Assembly (NCBI RefSeq): GCF_000384295.1
Contig: NZ_KB913037.1
Coordinates: forward strand, 8,755,508 to 8,819,507
Origin: Amycolatopsis balhimycina FH 1894
GTDB lineage: Bacteria > Actinomycetota > Actinomycetes > Mycobacteriales > Pseudonocardiaceae
Length of the DNA stretch: 64,000 nucleotides
Direction of reading: 5' to 3'
The position numbers were made by a program, and so were the translations under genes. The notes under the pieces are model-generated. The model was not told the origin of the DNA and did not search any database. It was given only the letters and a program-made list of their open reading frames with translations. Shown here piece after piece: positions 14,937 through 25,243 of this stretch. Numbering within the stretch: position 1 is the first letter of the stretch; each line of letters opens with the position of its first letter.

Positions 14937-17203
14937 ATGTCCACGACCAGGCCCACCCGTCGTCGGACATCAGCCACCCCGACCGTCCACAGCCTGCGCC
15001 CCGCCGAGTCCACTCAGGCTCGCGCGGAGGCCACCGGCGCCAACCGGGAACTGCTCGCGCCTCCGGCCGCGAGCACGCGGCGCGCCAGTGGCCGGCGCAC
15101 CCGGCCCGGACGATGGGTTCGGCGGCTGCGCATGACGCGAAGCCGAGCGCTGGTGATGCTGGCGCTGAGCCTGGTCGTCCTGCTGGGCGGCACTCTCGCC
15201 GTCAGCGCCGCCGCAACGCCCGGTGGTCCGGCCGCCGCACAGCCCGCGCCCACACCGCCGCTGCCGCTGCCGACCGGCGACCCGTGCACACCGGACTCGC
15301 CGTTGCCGGTCTGTCACGTTCCCGCACCCACGACCACACCGCCGCCCACCGGCGTCCCGCTGCCGATCCCGACCGGGCTGAGCACGCCGGTGACGTGCTT
15401 CCCCGGTTCGCTGCAGTACGAGTGCACGCACCCGTCCACCGCTCCGGCTCCTCCCCCGTGCACGGGGGAGGGCTGCATCCCGCAGCCGCCGACCTCGGCA
15501 CCGCCCACCAATCCCGGCACTGGCCAGCCCGGCAACGGAGATGACGGCGAGGCCGACTGCGGGATCACCGACATCGGCGGCTGCATTACCAACGCGATCA
15601 ACGCGTTCTTCCGGGGCATCGTCATTGCCGCGCTGAACCCGCTGCTGGACTTGCTGTCCAAGACGCTGCTGACCACTCCGACGCCCGACTCGCTGCCGGG
15701 CATCGGGGAGCTGTGGAACAACTCCTGGCAGATCCTGCTCGCCTGCTACGGGATGTTGATCCTCATCGCCGGGATCCTGCTGATGGGCTACCAGACCCTG
15801 CAGACCCGGCACTCCATCAAGGAGATCGCGCCCAGGATCGTGGTCGGGTTTCTTGCCGGAGCCCTGTCGCTGTGGGTGGCGACCAAGGCCATCGAGCTCG
15901 CCAACGGGCTGGCCCAGGCGGTGATGGGCGACGGCGTGGACGCCAGCTCGGCCGGCGAGACGCTGAAGACCATCATCCTGAACCCCATCAACATGGCGAC
16001 CGGAAACGAGCTCGCCATCTGGCTCGCGCTGGCGCTAGCCGTGGTGTTGGTCATCCTGCTTGTGAGCTACGTCGTCCGGGTCGCGCTGACGGTGATCTTG
16101 ATCGCCGGGGCACCGATCGCACTCATGTGCCACGCCACTCCACAGACCGAAGGCATTGCCTTCTGGTGGTGGAAAGCGGGCGGCGGCTGCCTGGCCATCC
16201 AGGTCGGGCAGTCACTGACATTGATCACCGCGATGAAGGTGTTCCTCGCGCCCGGCGGGTTCACCTTGTTCGGCCCGACCGTCAGCGGGTTGGTCAACCT
16301 GCTCGTCGCGCTCGCGCTGATGTACATCTTGTTCAAGATCCCGTTCTGGGTGCTGTCCTCGGTCAAGGGCGGCGGCGGTCGTTCGATCCTCGGCTCGATC
16401 GTGCGCGGCTTCATCGCCTACAAGACCTTCGGCCTGCTCGGTGGTCGAGGCGGTGGTGGCCGCAAGCCTCGCCCGTCCGGCGGCGGTGGTGGTGGTCGCG
16501 GAGGCAACGGGGGCGGCGGCGGTCGCGGACCGACGGACCCCTACGCCCACGCCCGCACCAACGCTGACGGCCAGTACGTGCTGCCGCTGGCCGGTGTTCG
16601 CCGCAGCCGTCCGGCCGCCAAGCCCAAGCCCGCTCCCGCGCCGAAACCGAAGGCCGGGCAGGGTCGCCAGCTGGCGCTGCCGCTCGGGGACGACTGGCCG
16701 GAGAACAAGCCGGTCCTCGGGCGCGACGGCCAGTACCGGTTGCCGCTGGACGCCGAGCGGGTCAAGCCGACGCCGCCTCCGGCATCGCCCAACCAGCCGG
16801 GTGGTCGGCGTCGGGGCGGGCAGCAGATGGAGCTGCCGTTCGATCCCTACCGGGGCAACCGGCCGACTCGCTCCGGGCAGTACCCGCTGCCACTGGACGG
16901 TTTGCGCCGCACACCGCGCCCGTCGAGCCCGCCGCCCCCGGCGGCACCCCCGGCTCGAGCACGCGGCACTCAGATGGAACTGCCCTTCGACCCGTACAAG
17001 GGCAACCGGGCAACCCGCTCCGGGCAGTACCCGCTCCCGATGGACGGCGTGCGCCGCACACCGCGCCCGTCGACCCCACCACCGGCGACGCCACCCGCAC
17101 GACCGGCCTCGCCCGCCGGGCAGCAGCTCCGGCTCCCGCTGGACCTGCCGAAACCACCGCGGCGCACCCGCCGCCACCACTCAAGCCCGGAGGTAAATCG
17201 TGA
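14937..17203 (+). CDS. VirB6/TrbL-like T4SS membrane protein with repeat tail (frame broken near its end)
   Basis: Polytopic protein of about 750 aa. Residues 60-85 are a signal anchor, 90-205 a Pro/Thr-rich extracytoplasmic stretch, and 215-490 carry about six membrane helices (ILLACYGMLILIAGILLMGY, LALALAVVLVILLVSYVV and others), as in TrbL/VirB6 channel proteins of actinobacteria. After a Gly-rich linker, residues 540-750 hold eight repeats of GQYxLPLxGxRR and QMELPFDPY type. The frame stays open far into the next gene, to 18146, which is implausible. In the -1 frame the end would read PPPPLKPGGKS and stop in GTGA with the PrgI start, exactly the coupling expected. I therefore infer a one-base frame break near 17140-17170. 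Confidence 0.75.
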
Positions 17204-18465
17204 CTTCGCCTGTTCGCATACCCGCCGACGTCGACATGGCCGACAAAGTGATCGGCCCGTTGACCGCCCGCCAACTAGCGATCCTCGCGGTGACCGGTCT
17301 CGTGCTCTACGCCGGGTGGACCACCACTCGCGCGGTTGTGCCGCTTCCGGTGTTCCTCGCGCCGGCTATCCCGATCGGGGTGAGCGCGGCCGTCATCGCG
17401 CTCGGTCAGCGCGATGGGATCTCGATGGACCGCCTGCTGGTCGCCGCGATCCGGCAACGCATGGGACCGCGCCACCGGGTCGCCGCCCCCGAAGGCGTTC
17501 GCCCCGCGCCGGAATGGCTGACCAGCCAGACCGCCGCCACGAGTGCGAGCCGGGCCGCTGGCAAGGGCAAGTCGGCCAAGGCCAAGAGCAAGGCACCGGT
17601 GCCCGAGCAGATTTCGCCGTCGGCGTTGCGGCTGCCCGCCGAGGCGGTCACCGACACCGGCGTGGTCGACCTGGGCACCGATGGCCTGGCCGTCGTCGCG
17701 GTCGCCTCGACGGTGAACTTCGCGCTGCGGACACCGTCCGAGCAGGAGTCCCTGGTCGCGTCCTTCGGCCGCTACCTGCACAGCCTGACCGCGCCCGTGC
17801 AGGTGCTGGTGCGCACCGAACGACTCGACCTGTCCGGCCAGATCGCCGAGCTGCGGGCGCGCGCGGGCGGGTTGCCGCACCCGGCGCTGGAGGCCGCCGC
17901 CATCGAGCACGCCGACTACCTGGTGCAGCTCGGCGAGCAGACCGACCTGCTGCGCCGTCAGGTGTTGCTGATCCTGCGCGAGCCGATGGGCGCCGCCCGG
18001 CCGACCGATGGGCTCGGCGGCCCCGGCCCGCTGGCGGTGTTGTCCTCGCTGACCCGCGGCAAACGCCGCGCGAATGCCGAGAACACACAGGCGAGCGCCG
18101 GGGCACGGCGGGCGGCGGAGTCACGGCTGGTGCGCCGCCTCAGTGAAGCGATGGAGCTGCTCGCGCCCGCCGGGATCGTGGTCACCCCGCTGGACGCCGG
18201 GCAGGCCACCGCCGTGCTCGCCTCGGCGTGCAACCCCGACACCCTGCTGCCGCCCTCGGCGGCCCTGGCCGGTGCCGACGAGGTCATCACCACCGTCGGC
18301 GGCACCGACCTGGACGACGGCGACCTCGCCGAGGACCGCGCGTTCTGGCAGGGCGACGGCCGTGCCGCGGTCGACCAAGGCGAGTACGGCCCGGACGACG
18401 GCGAGGTCGACGACTGGGACTACGAGGACGAAGACGACGACTACCCGGAGAGGGGGCGGTTGTGA
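17200..18465 (+). CDS. PrgI-family T4SS protein
   Basis: 421 aa, GTG start with GGAGG 6-7 bases upstream. The N-terminus VRIPADVDMADKVIGPLTARQLAILAVTG is the PrgI signature, followed by two membrane helices (25-45 and 48-66). A large cytoplasmic part (80-380) has no recognised fold in common databases that I can name, and the last 40 residues are very acidic. PrgI proteins are small membrane partners of VirB4 in Gram-positive and actinobacterial T4SS; the long C-terminal extension is usual in actinobacteria. Its stop overlaps the VirB4 start (TGATG). Confidence 0.85.
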   Translation: MTSPVRIPADVDMADKVIGPLTARQLAILAVTGLVLYAGWTTTRAVVPLPVFLAPAIPIGVSAAVIALGQRDGISMDRLLVAAIRQRMGPRHRVAAPEGVRPAPEWLTSQTAATSASRAAGKGKSAKAKSKAPVPEQISPSALRLPAEAVTDTGVVDLGTDGLAVVAVASTVNFALRTPSEQESLVASFGRYLHSLTAPVQVLVRTERLDLSGQIAELRARAGGLPHPALEAAAIEHADYLVQLGEQTDLLRRQVLLILREPMGAARPTDGLGGPGPLAVLSSLTRGKRRANAENTQASAGARRAAESRLVRRLSEAMELLAPAGIVVTPLDAGQATAVLASACNPDTLLPPSAALAGADEVITTVGGTDLDDGDLAEDRAFWQGDGRAAVDQGEYGPDDGEVDDWDYEDEDDDYPERGRL

Positions 18466-20417
18466 TGACCACCCGAACGCGGCGCGGCCAGCGCCGTCCC
18501 AGCACTCGGCCCGCCGCGCACCACCGGGCAGCCGCGTTCACGCCGGACGCCCTGTCTGTCGGCGCCCGGCATCTCGAGGTCGGCAACGAGTGGGTGTCCA
18601 GCTTCGCTGTGACGGGGTTCCCGCGTGAGGTGCACCCCGGCTGGCTCGCGCCCTTGTTGACCTACCCCGGCAGGTTGGACGTCGCGCTGCATGTCGAGCC
18701 GATCGACCCGGCCACCGCCGCCGCCAGGTTGAAGAAGCAGCTCGCCAAACTCGAGAGCGGTCGGCGGCACACCGCCGAGCACGGCCGCCTGTATGACCCG
18801 CAGGTCGAAGCCGCCACTGAAGACGCCTATGACCTGTCCTCCCGCGTGGCGCGCGGCGAAGGCAAGCTGTTCCGCGTCGGGCTGTACCTCACCATCCACG
18901 CCCCGTCCGAGCGGGCGCTGGCCGACGAGGTGGCGGCGTTGCGCTCGCTGGCGGCGAGCCTGCTGCTGGATGCCAAGCACACCACCTACCGGTCACTGCA
19001 GGGCTGGGTGTCGACCCTGCCGATGGGCCTCGATCTGATCGGGATGCGCCGCACCTTCGACACGAGTGCGCTCTCGGCGGCGTTCCCGTTCACCTCGCCG
19101 GACCTGCCCGCGGCGGACCCGACCTCGGTGGCCGCGCCGTCTGGTGTGCTCTACGGCTACAACGTCGGATCGCAGGGGCTGGTGCACTGGGACCGGTTCG
19201 GCGAGGGGATGCACAACCACAACAGCGTGATTCTCGGGCGTAGCGGCGCGGGCAAGTCCTACCTGGTCAAGCTCGAACTCTTGCGCAGCCTGTACCGGGG
19301 AATCGAGATCGCGGTCGTCGACCCGGAGGACGAGTACGCACGCCTGGCCGCCGCCGTGGGCGGCACCTACGTCCATCTCGGTGCCACGGGCGTCCGGCTC
19401 AACCCGTTCGACTTGCCCATCCACACCCGCGCCGACGGCCGCCGGACCGCACCGAAAGACGCCCTCGTGCGGCGGTCGTTGTTCCTGCACACCGTCATCG
19501 CGGTGCTCGTCGGCAGTGAGTTGGAAGCCGCCGAGCGGGCCGCGCTGGACCGGGGTATCGCCGCGACGTACCAGTCGGTGGGGATCACCGCCGACGCCCG
19601 CACGTGGAGCCGGCCCTCACCGACCTTGCGGACCTTGCGCGACCAGCTGGCCACCGCGGGCCAGGCCGGCGACCGGGCCGCCGTCGAGCTCGCCGCACGG
19701 TTGCACCCGTTCGTCGAGGGCGCGTTCAAGCAGCTGTTCGACGGCCCGACGACCACCAATCCCGAAGGTCACTTGGTGGTGTTCAGCCTGCGGGACGTTC
19801 CCGACGAGCTGAAAGCCATCGGCACGCTGCTCACCCTGGATGCGGTGTGGCGGCGGGTGTCCAATCCCGCGATTCGCCGCCCGCGCCTGGTGGTCGTGGA
19901 CGAGGCGTGGCTGCTGATGAAAGAGAAGTCGGGCGCGGAGTTCCTGTTCCGCATGGCCAAAGCCTCCCGGAAACACTGGGCGGGCTTGACGGTCGCGACC
20001 CAGGACACCGCCGATGTGCTCGGTAACGATCTCGGCAAAGCCGTGGTGGCCAACGCAGCGACCCAAGTGTTGCTGCGGCAGGCGTCGCAGGCCATCGACG
20101 AGATCACCCAGACCTTCGACCTGTCGGCCGGGGAACGGCAATTCCTGCTGTCGGCGGACCGAGGTCAGGGATTGCTGTCGGCGGGCACCCAGCGCGTCGC
20201 GTTCCAAAGTATTGCCTCGCCCACGGAGCACTACCTCGTCACGAGTAATCCGGCCGAACTCGCCGGGTACGCCGCGGACGTCGACCCCGGCGAGTCCGAC
20301 GCCGAGGAGCAGTCCTTCGTGGATTTGGGCTTTGCCAGCGAGCAAGCGTATGCGGCCCAGGGCGATGAGTTCGGTTCGTTCGGTGCTGATGACGACATCG
20401 AACTCGACGCAGCCTGA
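18465..20417 (+). CDS. virB4: VirB4-like T4SS ATPase
   Basis: 650 aa from the ATG that overlaps the PrgI stop. Residues 20-215 form the VirB4 N-terminal domain (ALSVGARHLEVGNEWVSSFAVTGFP). The C-terminal RecA-like motor has Walker A GRSGAGKS (about 258-265), Walker B RLVVVDEAW (near 476-484) and VATQDTADVL as the sensor/Q motif. It powers substrate transfer and pilus assembly at the membrane base of the conjugation machine. The C-terminal 40 residues are acidic. Neighbours PrgI and TraG confirm the role. Confidence 0.93.
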   Translation: MTTRTRRGQRRPSTRPAAHHRAAAFTPDALSVGARHLEVGNEWVSSFAVTGFPREVHPGWLAPLLTYPGRLDVALHVEPIDPATAAARLKKQLAKLESGRRHTAEHGRLYDPQVEAATEDAYDLSSRVARGEGKLFRVGLYLTIHAPSERALADEVAALRSLAASLLLDAKHTTYRSLQGWVSTLPMGLDLIGMRRTFDTSALSAAFPFTSPDLPAADPTSVAAPSGVLYGYNVGSQGLVHWDRFGEGMHNHNSVILGRSGAGKSYLVKLELLRSLYRGIEIAVVDPEDEYARLAAAVGGTYVHLGATGVRLNPFDLPIHTRADGRRTAPKDALVRRSLFLHTVIAVLVGSELEAAERAALDRGIAATYQSVGITADARTWSRPSPTLRTLRDQLATAGQAGDRAAVELAARLHPFVEGAFKQLFDGPTTTNPEGHLVVFSLRDVPDELKAIGTLLTLDAVWRRVSNPAIRRPRLVVVDEAWLLMKEKSGAEFLFRMAKASRKHWAGLTVATQDTADVLGNDLGKAVVANAATQVLLRQASQAIDEITQTFDLSAGERQFLLSADRGQGLLSAGTQRVAFQSIASPTEHYLVTSNPAELAGYAADVDPGESDAEEQSFVDLGFASEQAYAAQGDEFGSFGADDDIELDAA

Positions 20418-20472
20418 CACCGGCGGTCCCTTTCCCGCTTGAGCATTTCCTACATTCTTGGAAGGACCCGTA

Positions 20473-23121
20473 ATGCTTTCCTGGATACCGGCTGCCCTCA
20501 ACCACCCCGAGCTGTCCCATGCGCTGGCTGCTCACGAAATCGCGCGGACCGGCCTGACGAATGGGTGGCTCGGGGACTACCTGCGCGACCCCGGCGGTGC
20601 GCTGCTGCGGCTGCTGGGTCACCTGCGGGACTGGGCGGTCACCTGGGGGCCGTTTGTCGGCCCGGTGCTCGCGGTCGGCATCGCCGGGTTCGTGGTTGGC
20701 CGGCGCCGGTGGGCGCGGCGCTGCCACGCGAGGCTGGTCGCCGACGCCCGCCAGGTCGCCGTGCTCGCCCCGCCCACCGTCGATCCCGCGGGCGGCGCGG
20801 CCTTGTGGTCCAACCTCGTCGGGCTGCTGCGCCCGGCCTGGCGCCGCTGGTTCACCGGGCAGCCACATGTGGCGTGCGAGTACACGTTCTCCGAGGCGGG
20901 GGTCGGCATCCGGCTGTGGGTGCCCGGTGTGATCCCGCCCGGCCTGGTCGAGCGCGCCATCGAGGCCGCCTGGCCCGGCTCACACACGCGGGTCGGCACC
21001 GCCGACCCGCCCCTACGACCGCCCGGTGACGGGCAGCGGCGGCTGGTCGTCGGCGGCGAACTCCGTCTTGCCCGCTCTGAGGCGCTGCCGATCCGCACCG
21101 ACTTCGACGCCGACCCGCTCCGCGCCCTGATCGGCGCCCCGGTTGGGCTCGGCCGCGACGAGTACGCCTGCGTGCAGATCCTCGCGCGCCCGGTCACCGG
21201 CCGCCGGGTCGCCAAAGCCCGGCGCTCCGCGCGGCGAGTGCACACCGGCGGCTCCGCCCGTGTCGTCGGCCGCCTGCTCGACCTGGTCACTCCCGGCGTG
21301 AAGTCCGGACCGGCCCGGCGCACGGCGAAGTCCGGGGCGCTGCACAGCGATCCGCAGACCTCGCTCGAGTACGCGGCGCAGAACCGCGCCATCGTCGGCA
21401 AACAGCGCGGCTCGCAGTACGAGACGGTCATCCGCTACGCCGTCGCTACCCTCCTCCCCGCCGACGCCACCGAGACCGAGGTTCGTCAGGCGCGGGATGT
21501 CGCCCGCGGCCGGGCACACGCGCTGGCCGCGAGCTTCGCCTCCTACACCGAGCACAACCACTACACCCGCCACCGCGTCCGCGACCCCGGCCCTGTGCTG
21601 GCCGACCGGCGTCTCGGCAAGGGTGACCTGCTGTCCGTGGCCGAACTGGCGGCGCTGGCGCACTTGCCGACCGACGAGGCGATCCCCGGCGTGCAGCGTG
21701 CCGGCGCCCGCGCGATCTCGCCGCCACCGGGCATCGCCACGCCCGGTCCCGAGGCCAAGCCGATCGGGGTCACCGACACCGGACACGAACGCCCCGTGGC
21801 GTTGCGTGTCCCGGACGCGCGGCATCACCTGCACGTCATCGGCGCGACCGGCTCCGGTAAGTCCACCTTGCTGGGCAACATGATCCTGGCCGACGCCGAG
21901 GCCGGGCGCGGGATCGTGCTGATCGACCCCAAGGGCGACCTCGTCACCGACATGCTCTCCCGCCTGCCTCGCTCGGTGGCCGATCGTGTCGTGATCTTCG
22001 ACGCCGATTCGAAGTCCCGGCCGCCGTGCCTGAACCCGTTGGATGGCGGGGAAACCGATCTGACGGTCGACAACCTCGTCTCGGTGTTCCGGCGGGTCTA
22101 CAGCGCGTTCTGGGGTCCGCGCACCGACGACGTGATGCGCGCCGCCTGTCTGACCCTGCGCACCCAGCAGGGCGTCGCCACCCTTGCCGATCTGCCCAAG
22201 TTGCTGGCCGATCCCGCGTTCCGGTCACGGGTCACCGCCGGGGTCACCGACCCGGTGCTGCGCGGGTTCTGGTCCTGGTACGAGGAACTCACCGATTCCT
22301 CCCGCAGTCAGGTCATCTCGCCCTTGATGAACAAGCTGCGCGCCTTCCTGTTGCGGCCGTTCGTGCGCGACGCCATCGCGGGCGGGCATTCCACAGTGGA
22401 CATGGGTGAGGTGCTCGACGGCGGGATCTGTCTGGTGCGCATCCCGAAAGGTTCGCTCGGCGAGGAGACCACCCGGCTGGTCGGGTCGCTGGTGGTCGCC
22501 CGCACCTGGCAGGCCACCACCGCCCGCGCCCGCACGCCGCAACGCCAGCGGCGGGACGCGTCGATGGTGATCGACGAGTGTCACAACTTCCTCAATCTGC
22601 CGTATCCGATCGAGGACATGTTGGCCGAGGCGCGGGGCTTCCGCGTCGCGATGACGTTGGCGCACCAGCATCTCGGCCAGCTGCCCCGCGAGTTGCGGGA
22701 AGGCATGTCCACCAACGCTCGCAGCAAGGTCTTCTTCAACGCCTCCCCAGAGGACTCCCGCGAGCTGTCCCGCCATACCGCACCCCGACTGTCCGACCAC
22801 GACCTGGCGCACCTCGGCGTCTACCACGCCGCCGTACGGCTCGTGCTCAACGGGGAAGAGGCGCAGCCGTTCACCATGCGCACCCAGCCGCTTCCTCGCG
22901 CGATTCCCGGCCGCGCACGAGAAATCCGCGGCATCGCCCGCCGTGCCTTGCGCAGCCGAGTTCCCGGTGCCACCGCGTCCGCGTCCGGTTCGCAGGCACC
23001 AACCCGGCCTCCGCAGCGGCCCGCCGGGACCTCGGGGCAGACGCGGCCGACCAGCGGCGATCGCCGAGGCCAGTCCGGCGTCCGGGCGCGCAGCGCCGAT
23101 CCACGCCGCCAGCAGTCCTGA
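20473..23121 (+). CDS. Type IV coupling protein (TraG/VirD4 family)
   Basis: 882 aa; ATG at 20473 with GGAAGGA 6 bases upstream. A membrane helix lies near residues 58-75 (VGPVLAVGIAGFVVG). The motor domain starts near 440 with HLHVIGATGSGKST (Walker A), VLIDPKGDLVTD, and Walker B SMVIDECHNF near 690. It matches the actinobacterial conjugative DNA-transfer family that brings relaxosome DNA to the channel. The C-terminal 80 residues are Pro/Arg/Thr-rich and disordered. The following gene is the replication-relaxation protein. Confidence 0.92.
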   Translation: MLSWIPAALNHPELSHALAAHEIARTGLTNGWLGDYLRDPGGALLRLLGHLRDWAVTWGPFVGPVLAVGIAGFVVGRRRWARRCHARLVADARQVAVLAPPTVDPAGGAALWSNLVGLLRPAWRRWFTGQPHVACEYTFSEAGVGIRLWVPGVIPPGLVERAIEAAWPGSHTRVGTADPPLRPPGDGQRRLVVGGELRLARSEALPIRTDFDADPLRALIGAPVGLGRDEYACVQILARPVTGRRVAKARRSARRVHTGGSARVVGRLLDLVTPGVKSGPARRTAKSGALHSDPQTSLEYAAQNRAIVGKQRGSQYETVIRYAVATLLPADATETEVRQARDVARGRAHALAASFASYTEHNHYTRHRVRDPGPVLADRRLGKGDLLSVAELAALAHLPTDEAIPGVQRAGARAISPPPGIATPGPEAKPIGVTDTGHERPVALRVPDARHHLHVIGATGSGKSTLLGNMILADAEAGRGIVLIDPKGDLVTDMLSRLPRSVADRVVIFDADSKSRPPCLNPLDGGETDLTVDNLVSVFRRVYSAFWGPRTDDVMRAACLTLRTQQGVATLADLPKLLADPAFRSRVTAGVTDPVLRGFWSWYEELTDSSRSQVISPLMNKLRAFLLRPFVRDAIAGGHSTVDMGEVLDGGICLVRIPKGSLGEETTRLVGSLVVARTWQATTARARTPQRQRRDASMVIDECHNFLNLPYPIEDMLAEARGFRVAMTLAHQHLGQLPRELREGMSTNARSKVFFNASPEDSRELSRHTAPRLSDHDLAHLGVYHAAVRLVLNGEEAQPFTMRTQPLPRAIPGRAREIRGIARRALRSRVPGATASASGSQAPTRPPQRPAGTSGQTRPTSGDRRGQSGVRARSADPRRQQS

Positions 23122-23190
23122 CCCGACTCGGCCACACCGCAAAGACGGACGGAAGTCCTTTCCGCTCAACACTTCCCGGAGGTTCGCGTC

Positions 23191-24264
23191 ATGATCACCA
23201 ACCCCACCAGGCAGCGCACTCTTCGAGGCCACAAGGCGACCCGGCCCACCCCTCGCGCCGCGAACAACGCCGATCACCAGGCGGTGCTGGCGTGGCGGCT
23301 GACGCCGCGCGATCGGTGGATCATCCGGATGCTGCACGAGCACCGCGTACTCACCGCCCACCAGATCACCGCGCTCGCGTTCCCGTCGTTCCGCTCGGGC
23401 CGGATGCGGCTGCGGGAATTGTTCCAGTGGGGCGTGGTGGACCGGTTCCAGCCGTTCATCACCGTCGGCACCGCGCCGATGCACTACGTCCTCGCGCCCG
23501 CCGGGGCCGCGGTGCTGGCCGCCGAGGACGGCCTGGACGTCAAGGAACTCGGCTACCGCCACGATCGCGCCTTCGGGGTAGCCCATTCGCTGCGGCTCGC
23601 GCACACCGTCGGTGTCGCCGAGTGGTTCACCGCCCTGGTCGACCGCGCTCGCCACAGCGACGCCGACGAGCACAGCACGCTCGGCGCGTGGTGGTCGGAA
23701 GCCCGCTGCGCTCGGCACTTCGGGGACCTCATCAAGCCCGATGCCTACGGCCGATGGGCCAGCGCCGGTGGAGAGATCGAGTTCTTCCTCGAGTACGACT
23801 TCGGCACCGAGGTCCTGGCCAAGCTTGCCGGGAAACTGGTCGGCTACGCCGCGCTCGCCGAGGCCACCGGAATCACCACGCCGCTGCTGGTGTGGCTACC
23901 GACCTCGCGGCGCGAGGCCACCGCCCGCCGGCTGCTGGCTCGCGCCTGGCGCGAACTCGACGATCCGCGCTCGGTCCCGGTGGCCACCGCGGGGGCCGAG
24001 CTGCTCAACCCCGAAGCCGCGCACCCCAGCCCAGCCGACGAGGTCTGGCTACCCCTGGACACCACCACCGGCAGCGCGGGGAGCGCCCGGCGCGAGTTGC
24101 ACCGGTTGCTCGACGCCTGGCCGCACGTCGCGCCACCCAGCACCAGCAGCGCGGACGGCGAGTCGGCTCTCGGGCCGGACTCGACGCTGGCGCTGATGGC
24201 CCCGGCGCCCGCGCCGATGCCGCCAGCCCCCATCTCACGCGGACCGAGCACAGGCAGGCGGTGA
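23191..24264 (+). CDS. Replication-relaxation family protein
   Basis: 357 aa; ATG preceded by CGGAGGTT. The N-terminal winged-helix part (LTPRDRWIIRMLHEHRVLTAHQITALAF) and the following RMRLRELFQWGVVDRFQPF, HYVLAPAGAAVLAAEDG are typical of the Replic_Relax family. These proteins are found in actinobacterial plasmids and conjugative elements next to TraG and are thought to act at the transfer origin; a biochemical role is not well established. The last 60 residues are Pro/Ala-rich. Confidence 0.85.
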   Translation: MITNPTRQRTLRGHKATRPTPRAANNADHQAVLAWRLTPRDRWIIRMLHEHRVLTAHQITALAFPSFRSGRMRLRELFQWGVVDRFQPFITVGTAPMHYVLAPAGAAVLAAEDGLDVKELGYRHDRAFGVAHSLRLAHTVGVAEWFTALVDRARHSDADEHSTLGAWWSEARCARHFGDLIKPDAYGRWASAGGEIEFFLEYDFGTEVLAKLAGKLVGYAALAEATGITTPLLVWLPTSRREATARRLLARAWRELDDPRSVPVATAGAELLNPEAAHPSPADEVWLPLDTTTGSAGSARRELHRLLDAWPHVAPPSTSSADGESALGPDSTLALMAPAPAPMPPAPISRGPSTGRR

Positions 24265-24271
24265 GTACCCG

Positions 24272-25243
24272 ATGATCCTGAAAGTCGGCGCCATCGCGAT
24301 CGGCGTGATCATCTTCATCCCGACGTTGATCGGGAACGGAGTGTCAGCCGCGATCTCAGCCCTGTTCGGTAGTGGAAACAGCAAGCCCAGCGCGACCGCG
24401 CTGGCCGACATCCCCGCCGACTACCTCGCGCTGTACCGCGCGGCGGCCGGAGAGTGCCCAGGGCTGGACTGGTCGATCCTCGCCGCCATCGGCAAAATCG
24501 AAAGTGATCACGGTCGCTCACCCCTGCCCGGCGTCCACAGCGGCGAAAACGGCTATGGGGCAGGGGGGCCGATGCAGTTCAAGTCCGCCACCTTCGACGG
24601 AGTGCTTGCCCGCCACCAGATCCCTCCAGGCGGTGCCAGCCCACCCTCGCGTTACAATCCACACGACGCCATCTACGCCGCCGCCTTCATGCTCTGCGAC
24701 GACGGAGTGCGGCGGGGTGATCTGCGGGCAGCGATCTTCGCCTACAACCACGCCGACTGGTACGTCAAACAGGTCCTCGACCAAGCCAAGCAATACGCCG
24801 ACGCCGCCGCGACGGTCGGCACAGGAGACTGCAACGCCATCCAGGCCACCAACGCGGTCGCGGTGGCGGCGATCAACTACGCCTGCGGGCAGAGAGGACT
24901 TCCGTATGTCTGGGGCGGTAATGGGCCTGATGGCGGGCACGCGGGTTTCGACTGTTCGGGGTTGACCAAGGCGGCCTATGCCGCCGCAGGAGTGACCCTG
25001 CCGCGCACCGCACAGACCCAGTTCAATGCTGGTCCCCACGTTCCGGCCGGGCAGCCACTGTTGCCGGGTGACCTCGTTTTCTACGGCACACCAAACAACA
25101 TCCACCACGTAGGTCTCTACATTGGTGGAGGTTCCATGGTGGACGCGCCGGACTTCGGCCAGGTTGTGAAGGTGCAACCCTACCGGTACAAGGGAGATGA
25201 CTACGCAGGTGCTACGCGTCCCGCCGGTTCTGTTGTGGCGTAA
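24272..25243 (+). CDS. Bifunctional lytic transglycosylase / NlpC-P60 (C40) cell-wall hydrolase
   Basis: 323 aa. A membrane anchor (residues 3-30) is followed by an SLT-like domain: CPGLDWSILAAIGKIESDHGRS (catalytic Glu in KIESDHG), GPMQFKSATFDG, and IYAAAFMLCDDG. The C-terminal C40 peptidase domain has YVWGGNGPDGG..FDCSGLT (Cys nucleophile), GDLVFYGTPNNIHHVGLYIG (His) and the final polar residue. It opens peptidoglycan for the transfer channel (VirB1/TrbN role). It closes the conjugation operon and its 3' end overlaps the opposing gene by 32 bases. Confidence 0.9.
   Translation: MILKVGAIAIGVIIFIPTLIGNGVSAAISALFGSGNSKPSATALADIPADYLALYRAAAGECPGLDWSILAAIGKIESDHGRSPLPGVHSGENGYGAGGPMQFKSATFDGVLARHQIPPGGASPPSRYNPHDAIYAAAFMLCDDGVRRGDLRAAIFAYNHADWYVKQVLDQAKQYADAAATVGTGDCNAIQATNAVAVAAINYACGQRGLPYVWGGNGPDGGHAGFDCSGLTKAAYAAAGVTLPRTAQTQFNAGPHVPAGQPLLPGDLVFYGTPNNIHHVGLYIGGGSMVDAPDFGQVVKVQPYRYKGDDYAGATRPAGSVVA

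Noticed and set aside
17204..18146. Continuation of the VirB6-like frame through prgI, giving a 1069-residue protein
   Set aside because: The extension is Arg-rich nonsense over a gene with the PrgI signature; a frame break near 17150 explains it better.
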